Positions 58,717 to 64,000 of a DNA stretch of 64,000 bases are shown here, one piece after another. The stretch spans positions 434,001 to 498,000 of the forward strand of contig NZ_JAEX01000002.1 of the NCBI RefSeq assembly GCF_000519125.1. Direction: 5' to 3'. Under the pieces are notes generated by a model that was not told the DNA's origin, did not search any database, and saw only the letters and a list, made by a program, of their open reading frames with translations. This DNA comes from Desulfocurvus vexinensis DSM 17965. Its GTDB lineage: Bacteria; Desulfobacterota; Desulfovibrionia; Desulfovibrionales; Desulfovibrionaceae. The translations under genes and the position numbers were made by a program. Within the stretch, counting starts at the first letter, position 1. The number at the start of each line of letters is the position of its first letter.

Positions 58717-61700
58717 ATGGCCAAAGCCAAGAAAGCCGAGCAAGGAAAGAGCGCCGAAGCCCCCGCCGCCCAGCCCCAGAGCCTGGATGTGGCCGAGCTG
58801 CGCAGGCAGATCGTGCTGAACGGGGCCGACATCACGGCCATCGGCGAGGAGTCCGAGATCCTGGTCGGCGGCAAGAACTACAACACCGCCATCATCAGCC
58901 AGGTGCCGGGCATCCGTGCTCCGCAGTTCCGGGCCATTTCCTCCATCGCCTTCCACAAGCTGCTGGACGAGACCAAGGTCAACGCCGCCCTGGTCCGCTC
59001 CACCGTGGACGCGGAGTACAACCGCGTGGACTGGAACGACGAGGAGGTCAACAAGGACTCGGACTTCCTGCAGAAGTTCGTGCGCAACATCGCGCGTATC
59101 GTGCGCCAGGGCGCCTCCAGCGGCCCGCTGGTGCGCCTGCGCACCTTTGTCAACAACGTGGTGGACGGCTTCGCCACCTCCCCCGAGGGCATCGACCAGC
59201 TGCGCAAGCGCTCGGTGCTCGTGCAGTCGGCCATCCTTTCCGTGGAGCTGCCCGCCGAGGTGGACCAGGCCGTGCGCGCCGCCTACCTGGGCATCTGCAA
59301 GGAGGCCGGGCTCGAAGACGTGCCCGTGGCCGTGCGCTCCTCCGCCGCTGGCGAGGACAGCCGCAAGAAGGCCTTCGCCGGGCTTCAGGACACCTACCTG
59401 AACATCGTGGGCGAGAACATGTGCGTGGAGGCCTACCACTGGGACTGCGCCTCGGCCTACAACCTGCGCTCCATGACCTACCGCCGCGAGGCCATCCTCG
59501 ACGCCATCGCCCGTGCCGAGCGCACCGGCGACGACGAGTACGCCGCCCAGGCCAAGAAGGAATGGGCCATCGAGAACACCTCGCTGTCGGTGTGCATCAT
59601 GCGCATGATCAACCCGGTGATCTCGGGCACCGCCTTCTCGGCGGACACCGCCACCGGCTGCCGCGGCACGGACAAGAAGGAGCTGGTGTCCATCGACGCC
59701 AGCTACGGCCTGGGCGAGGCCGTGGTGGGCGGCATGGTCACCCCCGACAAGTTCTACGTCTTCGAGCGCGAGGACGGGGCCGAGGTCGTCATCCGCTTCA
59801 TGGGCTTCAAGGACAAGAAGATCGTCTACGACCCCGAAGGCGGCACCAAGGTCGTCAAGGTCGGCGACCTGGAGACCTACCAGTGGTCCCTGTCCCTGGC
59901 CCAGGCCGAGGAGGTCGCCCGGGGCGTGCGTGGCATCTCCAGCGCCTACGGCGGCATGATCATGGACACCGAGTTCTGCATCGACAGCTCCGACCGGCTG
60001 TGGTTCGTCCAGGCCCGCCCGGAGACGCGCTGGAACGAGGAGTTCGAGCAGCACCCCAACACCATCTTCATGCGCCGCCTGGAAGTGGACCCCAAGGCCC
60101 TGGCCCGGGCCGAGGTCATCATCGAGGGCAACGGCGCCTCGCGCGGGGCGGGGCAGGGCACGGTGCGCTTTTTGCGCTCGGCCCTGGAGCTGAACAAGAT
60201 CAACAAGGGTGACATCCTGGCCGCCGAGCGCACCGACCCCGACATGGTGCCCGGCATGCGCATCGCCTCGGCCATCCTGGCCGACGTGGGCGGCGACACC
60301 TCCCACGCGGCCATCACCTCGCGTGAGCTGGGCATCCCGGCGGTCATCGGCATCCAGCGCGCCGAGATCCTGCGCAGCCTGGACGGCCAGGAGGTCACGG
60401 TGGACGGCTCGCGCGGCAAGGTCTACCGCGGCTGCCTGCCGCTGATGGAAGTCGGCGGCGAGATCGACACCGCGGCCCTGCCGGCCACCAAGACCAAGGT
60501 CGGCCTGATCCTGGCCGACGTGGGCCAGTCGCTGTTCCTGTCGCGCCTGCGCCAGGTGCCGGACTTCGAAGTCGGCCTGCTGCGCGCCGAGTTCATGCTC
60601 GGCAACATCGCCGTGCATCCCCTGGCCCTGGAGGCCTACGACAACCGCAAGCTCGAGGTGCTGGTCAACCGCAAGCTGCGCCAGCTCGACGCCGAGCTGA
60701 CCAAGATCCTGCGCGAGCACCTGGCCACGGGCATCCAGACCCTGGACCTCAAGCTGCGCGAGTACGTGGCCGTGGTCAGCGGCCTGGGCAACGAGATCGC
60801 CGGGCTCACCGAGCGCGAGGGCGCCCGGGGCGGCACCGACGAGGTGCTGGCCATCCACCGCCGCCTGCGCGAACTGGACAAGAAGCTCGACGGCCACCTG
60901 GAGCTGGCCACCCAGCGCCTGGAAGTGCTCAAGACCTCCGAGGACCTGGAAGCCCACGTGGCCGTGATCATGGGCTACACCGAGATCCTCGAGGCCCCGG
61001 GCACCGACCCCGAGGTGGACAAGCGCCGCCAGGACGCCCTGGAGGCCGTGCAGGCCCATTGCGCCAAGGTCCAGGACGAGCCCATGGTCCAGGACGTGCT
61101 GGAGCGCATCAGCCGCCTGCGGACCGAGGTCGCCCGCCAGGTGGGCCTGGAAAAGGAGATCGAGGACGTGCGCACCCTGCCCGGGAAGATCCGCGAGCTG
61201 ATCCGCTCGCGCGGCTTCCGCAACGGCAAGGAGCACTACGTGCAGACCCTGGCCCAGAGCCTGGCCCTGTTCGCCATGGCCTTCCACGGGCGCGACATCG
61301 TCTACCGGACCACGGACTACAAGTCCAACGAGTACCGCAACCTGCTGGGCGGCAACCTCTTCGAGGCCCACGAGGACAACCCCATGATCGGCTACCGGGG
61401 CGTGTCGCGCAATCTCCACGACTGGGAGATCGAGGCCTTCAAGCTGGCGCGCGGCGTGTTCGGCGGCAAGAACCTCCAGATGATGCTGCCCTTCGTGCGC
61501 ACCCTGGAGGAGGCCCGCAGCATGAAGCGCTACCTGGAGCAGGTCCACAAGCTCAGGAGCGGCAAGGACGGGCTGAAGCTCATCCTCATGAGCGAGATTC
61601 CGGCCAACGCCATCCTGGCCAAGCAGTTCATTCAGGAGTTCGACGGCTTCTCCATCGGCTCCAACGACATGACCCAGATGGTGCTGGCCACCGACCGCGA

Positions 61701-62301
61701 CAACTCGCGCCTCCAGCACATCTACGACGAGGAGGACCCGGCGGTGGTCTGGGCCATCCTGGTGACCATCTTCACCGGCCAGAAGTTCGGCAAGAAAGTC
61801 GGCTTCTGCGGCCAGGGCGTGTCCAACAGCCTGGTCATCCGCGGGCTGGTGGCCATCGCGGGCATCGTTTCGGCCTCGGTGGTGCCCGACACCTACCACC
61901 AGACCAAGCTGGACATGGCCGCCGTCGAGGCCCTGGGCATCCCGGCCTCGCGCCTGGGGGCCTGGATCAAGGAGCAGCACCTGAACCGGCTGGTCAAGCT
62001 CATCGAAGATCACAAGTACGGGCATATCCTCAAGAAGTACAAGACCTCCGCCGACTTCATGGAGTGGTACGAGGGCGAACTGGCGCGCTTTGCCGTGCAG
62101 CTGCGCGACAACCTCGACGCCGACAAGGAGGAGTTCTACCGCCAGGAGCTGGAGCGCTTCCGCTCCCTGTTCCACAAGCCGGTGATCTACGCCGACTGGG
62201 ACTGGGAGGCCACCGTGGCCGACGCCCTGCACCAGGCCGGGTTCAAGGACTTCGACGAGCAGGCCCGGGCCCTGGAGGCCCAGCGCCAGAAGAAGCTGTA
62301 G
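58717..62301 (+). CDS. phosphoenolpyruvate synthase-like protein with internal helical insert
   Basis: 1194 residues, about 400 longer than PpsA. The N-terminal ATP-grasp domain (about 195-430) has VAVRSSAAGEDSRKKAFAGLQDTYLN and SYGLGEAVVGGMVTPDKF. The swivelling domain has GGDTSHAAITSRELGIPA with the phospho-acceptor His530. The C-terminal PEP barrel shows RTTDYKSNEYRNLLGG, GSNDMTQMVLATDRDN and KVGFCGQGVSN with the catalytic Cys1031. Between about 645 and 830 lies a charged helical insert absent from PpsA. The catalytic residues are kept, so PEP/pyruvate interconversion is plausible but not certain. AAGGAGGAG precedes the ATG. Confidence 0.85.
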   Translation: MAKAKKAEQGKSAEAPAAQPQSLDVAELRRQIVLNGADITAIGEESEILVGGKNYNTAIISQVPGIRAPQFRAISSIAFHKLLDETKVNAALVRSTVDAEYNRVDWNDEEVNKDSDFLQKFVRNIARIVRQGASSGPLVRLRTFVNNVVDGFATSPEGIDQLRKRSVLVQSAILSVELPAEVDQAVRAAYLGICKEAGLEDVPVAVRSSAAGEDSRKKAFAGLQDTYLNIVGENMCVEAYHWDCASAYNLRSMTYRREAILDAIARAERTGDDEYAAQAKKEWAIENTSLSVCIMRMINPVISGTAFSADTATGCRGTDKKELVSIDASYGLGEAVVGGMVTPDKFYVFEREDGAEVVIRFMGFKDKKIVYDPEGGTKVVKVGDLETYQWSLSLAQAEEVARGVRGISSAYGGMIMDTEFCIDSSDRLWFVQARPETRWNEEFEQHPNTIFMRRLEVDPKALARAEVIIEGNGASRGAGQGTVRFLRSALELNKINKGDILAAERTDPDMVPGMRIASAILADVGGDTSHAAITSRELGIPAVIGIQRAEILRSLDGQEVTVDGSRGKVYRGCLPLMEVGGEIDTAALPATKTKVGLILADVGQSLFLSRLRQVPDFEVGLLRAEFMLGNIAVHPLALEAYDNRKLEVLVNRKLRQLDAELTKILREHLATGIQTLDLKLREYVAVVSGLGNEIAGLTEREGARGGTDEVLAIHRRLRELDKKLDGHLELATQRLEVLKTSEDLEAHVAVIMGYTEILEAPGTDPEVDKRRQDALEAVQAHCAKVQDEPMVQDVLERISRLRTEVARQVGLEKEIEDVRTLPGKIRELIRSRGFRNGKEHYVQTLAQSLALFAMAFHGRDIVYRTTDYKSNEYRNLLGGNLFEAHEDNPMIGYRGVSRNLHDWEIEAFKLARGVFGGKNLQMMLPFVRTLEEARSMKRYLEQVHKLRSGKDGLKLILMSEIPANAILAKQFIQEFDGFSIGSNDMTQMVLATDRDNSRLQHIYDEEDPAVVWAILVTIFTGQKFGKKVGFCGQGVSNSLVIRGLVAIAGIVSASVVPDTYHQTKLDMAAVEALGIPASRLGAWIKEQHLNRLVKLIEDHKYGHILKKYKTSADFMEWYEGELARFAVQLRDNLDADKEEFYRQELERFRSLFHKPVIYADWDWEATVADALHQAGFKDFDEQARALEAQRQKKL

Positions 62302-62328
62302 TCCGGGCCCCGGCCCGATGCGAACACC

Positions 62329-62365
62329 CGAGCCCCCTGCGGACATTCCCGGGGGGCTCGTTTTT
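62329..62365 (+). terminator. Rho-independent terminator after the PEP-synthase-like gene
   Basis: CGAGCCCCC (62329-62337) pairs with the GGGGGCTCG arm ending at 62360, followed by TTTTT. Confidence 0.92.
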
Positions 62366-62382
62366 CCGCCGCAGGAGCCGCC

Positions 62383-63045
62383 ATGTCCCGTTCCGATCCG
62401 CTGCGCCGGTGGCGCCGCCATGTGCCCGAGCTGGCCGGGGGCCTGGCCGAGGAGCTGCTGGCGCGCGTGGACGCCCTGCGCGCCCGGGGCGAGGTCTGCC
62501 CGCCCCGGGGCCGGGAACTGCGCGCCCTGGAGCTGACCCCGTTTTCCGCCGTGCGCGTGGTCATCCTGGGGCAGGACCCGTACCACGGCCCCGGCCAGGC
62601 CCACGGACTGGCCTTCTCGGTGCCCGCAGGGGTCAAGCCCCCGCCCTCGCTGCGCAATATCTTCAAGGAGCTGGGCGCGCCGCCGGACATGAGCCCGGAC
62701 CTGACGCCCTGGGCCGGGCAGGGCGTTTTGCTGCTCAACGCGGTGCTGACGGTGGACGCCGGGCGGGCCGGGTCCCACGCCGGGCTGGGCTGGCAGGCGC
62801 TGACCGACGCCGTGGTCCGGGCCCTGGCCCAGGGCCGCGAGGGGCTGGTCTTCCTGCTGTGGGGCGCCCAGGCCCGGGCCAAGGCCGCCCTGGTGGACCC
62901 TGCGCGGCACCTGGTCCTGGAGGCGGCCCATCCGTCGCCCTTGTCGGCCCATCGCGGCTTTCTGGGCTGCGGCCATTTCACCCGGGCCAACCAGTGGCTC
63001 GCCGCGCGCGGGCAGGCGCCCGTGCGCTGGATCACCCCGTCGTAG
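62383..63045 (+). CDS. ung: uracil-DNA glycosylase, family 1
   Basis: Removes uracil from DNA. 220 residues with the water-activating loop GQDPYHGPGQAHGLAFSV (catalytic Asp65), the PPSLRNIFKELG helix, LLLNAVLTVDAGRAGSHAGLGW, and the minor-groove loop HPSPLSAHRGFLGCGHF. AGGAG precedes the ATG, just after a terminator, so it should have its own promoter. Confidence 0.97.
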   Translation: MSRSDPLRRWRRHVPELAGGLAEELLARVDALRARGEVCPPRGRELRALELTPFSAVRVVILGQDPYHGPGQAHGLAFSVPAGVKPPPSLRNIFKELGAPPDMSPDLTPWAGQGVLLLNAVLTVDAGRAGSHAGLGWQALTDAVVRALAQGREGLVFLLWGAQARAKAALVDPARHLVLEAAHPSPLSAHRGFLGCGHFTRANQWLAARGQAPVRWITPS

Positions 63046-63058
63046 GGAGCGTCGCCCC

Positions 63059-63553
63059 GTGTCCGGTTTCACCATCCGCCGCGTCCGCCCGCAGGACCTG
63101 GACGCCTGCCACGCCCTGGAAGCCTGCTGCTTCCCGCCCGCCGAGGCCGCCTCGCGGGAGAGCATCGCCACGCGCATCGCGCGCTTTCCCGAGGCCTTCC
63201 TGGTGGCCGAGGCGGGCGGGGCCGTGGTCGGCCACGTCAACTGCGGCGCCACGCGCAAGGACGACATCACCGACGAGGCCTTCAAGGCCCTGGTGGGCCA
63301 CGACCCCGCCGGGCCCAACCTGGTGGTCTTTTCCCTGGCCACGGCCCCGGACTGGCGCGGGCGCGGCGTGGCGGCGGCGCTCATGGCGCGGCTGGTGGCC
63401 GAGGCCCGGGCCCGGGGGCGGGGCAGGGTGCTGCTGCTTTGCAAGGAGCACTTGAAGGATTTCTACCGTGGCCTGGGCTTTGCCGACGGCGGGCCCTCGG
63501 CCTCGGCCCACGGCGGGGCCGCCTGGCGCGAGATGCGCCTGGACCTGGGCTGA
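63059..63553 (+). CDS. GNAT-family N-acetyltransferase
   Basis: 164 residues. IRRVRPQDLDACHALEACCFPPAEAAS at the start resembles the arylalkylamine-type acetyltransferases. The acetyl-CoA loop reads LATAPDWRGRGVAAALMARLVAEARARG, followed by LLCKEHLKDFYRGLGF. The substrate is unknown. The GTG start lies 13 nt after the ung stop with GGGAG upstream, so the two are co-transcribed. A terminator follows. Confidence 0.85.
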   Translation: MSGFTIRRVRPQDLDACHALEACCFPPAEAASRESIATRIARFPEAFLVAEAGGAVVGHVNCGATRKDDITDEAFKALVGHDPAGPNLVVFSLATAPDWRGRGVAAALMARLVAEARARGRGRVLLLCKEHLKDFYRGLGFADGGPSASAHGGAAWREMRLDLG

Positions 63554-63736
63554 GCGGCGCGGGGCGGGGCCTGCCGGGCGCTGGCGCGCGCATCAGCGCC
63601 CGGCCCGCGCCGGGAGTCAGCGGCGCCTGCCTGCCCGGGAACCAGCCCGGCCTTGTTGGCGTGCAGCGCGCCGCGCCCGGTTTCGCCCCTGATGATGGCG
63701 GGGGGGCACCCCGCCTTTTTGGGGCGCGCAACGCGA

Positions 63737-63772
63737 AGCGCCCCGGAACCTTGCGGTTCCGGGGCGCTTTTC
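63737..63772 (+). terminator. Rho-independent terminator between the acetyltransferase and the M23 peptidase gene
   Basis: AGCGCCCCGGAACC and GGTTCCGGGGCGCT, a perfect 14-bp stem with a TTGC loop, followed by TTTT on the plus strand. It may also help the convergent minus-strand gene. Confidence 0.9.
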
Positions 63773-63819
63773 CGTTGTCGGCCGGGGTCCGGGTCGTGCC
63801 CGGCCCGTGGGCGCGGGGG

Positions 63820-64000
63820 CTACTCGGTGTGGCCCACGCGGTCGGCGACGTTGTTCTTGATCCAGCTGGGGTCCCACCACTCGATGGGGTTCACGGCCAC
63901 GCCGGAGACGTAGACGCCGTAGTGCAGGTGGTCGCCGCCCGCAAGGCCGGTGGCGCCGGTGCGCCCGATGATCTGGCCCCGGGCCACGGTGGCCCCGGGC
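63820..64000 (-). CDS. M23-family metallopeptidase, C-terminal end (partial)
   Basis: Only the last 60 codons are in the window. The tail reads GQIIGRTGATGLAGGDHLHYGVYVSG, the end of the M23 (LytM/lysostaphin) domain with its final H-x-H metal/catalytic motif (HLH), followed by NPIEWWDPSWIKNN. Such peptidases cut peptidoglycan cross-links or, if degenerate, regulate amidases. The remainder lies beyond the window, so activity cannot be judged. Confidence 0.85.
   Translation of the reverse strand, partial: PGATVARGQIIGRTGATGLAGGDHLHYGVYVSGVAVNPIEWWDPSWIKNNVADRVGHTE

Noticed and set aside
54829-63444. A 2871-codon open frame on the minus strand, the longest in the window
   Set aside because: It lies opposite pyc, the PEP-synthase-like gene and ung, which have full domain signatures. 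Long antisense frames are expected in GC-rich DNA where stops are rare. Its sequence is low-complexity His/Gly/Leu with no motif.

Overview
The window is a very GC-rich bacterial chromosome segment. Gene content and layout fit an anaerobic deltaproteobacterium of the Desulfovibrionales (sulfate-reducer) type: ferredoxin-dependent 2-oxoacid oxidoreductase, a birA - single-chain pyruvate carboxylase - PEP-synthase-like cluster, a short MetH without reactivation domain, class II fructose bisphosphatase, a DsrE-like protein, and FlgO-family envelope proteins. This assignment is an inference from gene content; no 16S rRNA is present. I see no prophage, CRISPR array or intact insertion sequence.

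Layout: 1-4023 is the clpP(end)-clpX-lon protease block. 4147-6056 (minus) holds two FlgO-like proteins around a small lipoprotein, behind a sigma-28-like promoter. 6238-12248 holds a zinc-ribbon protein, the korAB oxidoreductase, a DsrE-like protein, a two-RCK potassium channel and a methyltransferase. 12324-22110 (minus) runs from sigma-32 (rpoH) through an HD protein, a TPR lipoprotein, a LolB-like lipoprotein, a small hypothetical protein, rpiB, tkt and glpX, with a separate lipoprotein at the end. 22337-28817 (plus) holds metH, a TlpA-like thioredoxin, an ArgA-like acetyltransferase, hpt, a zinc-ribbon/DUF3426 membrane protein and radA. 29152-33571 looks accessory: a RHH/ParE toxin-antitoxin pair, a Tat-exported GMC flavoprotein pair, and an orphan periplasmic binding protein. 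33933-43702 is housekeeping (cysS, ispDF, RNase P RNA, a zinc-ribbon coiled-coil protein, a Nif3-like protein, a CAU-anticodon tRNA, trxB, a queuosine-precursor transporter) plus an EF-hand protein and a diguanylate cyclase. 43963-51210 is envelope and glycan biosynthesis: a three-gene glycosyltransferase operon, an alpha/beta hydrolase, a further glycosyltransferase and a lipid kinase. 51306-64000 holds a DHH phosphoesterase, the CCA enzyme, birA-pyc-pps-like, ung, an acetyltransferase and the end of an M23 peptidase.

How the genes connect: BirA would biotinylate the adjacent pyruvate carboxylase, which makes oxaloacetate. The PEP-synthase-like protein next door acts on the same pyruvate/PEP node, while glpX, tkt and rpiB serve gluconeogenesis and the pentose-phosphate shunt. 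Several genes (FlgO pair, GGDEF protein, glycosyltransferase trio with a sigma-28-like promoter, zinc-ribbon coiled-coil protein) could relate to motility or the cell surface.

The features most worth a second look are the two divergent C3-metabolism enzymes (a zinc ribbon fused to pyruvate carboxylase; a roughly 190-residue helical insert in the PEP-synthase-like protein), two promoters sharing TAAA-N16-GCCGAT, the GMC system lacking its cytochrome, and the helically phased operator of the toxin-antitoxin pair.
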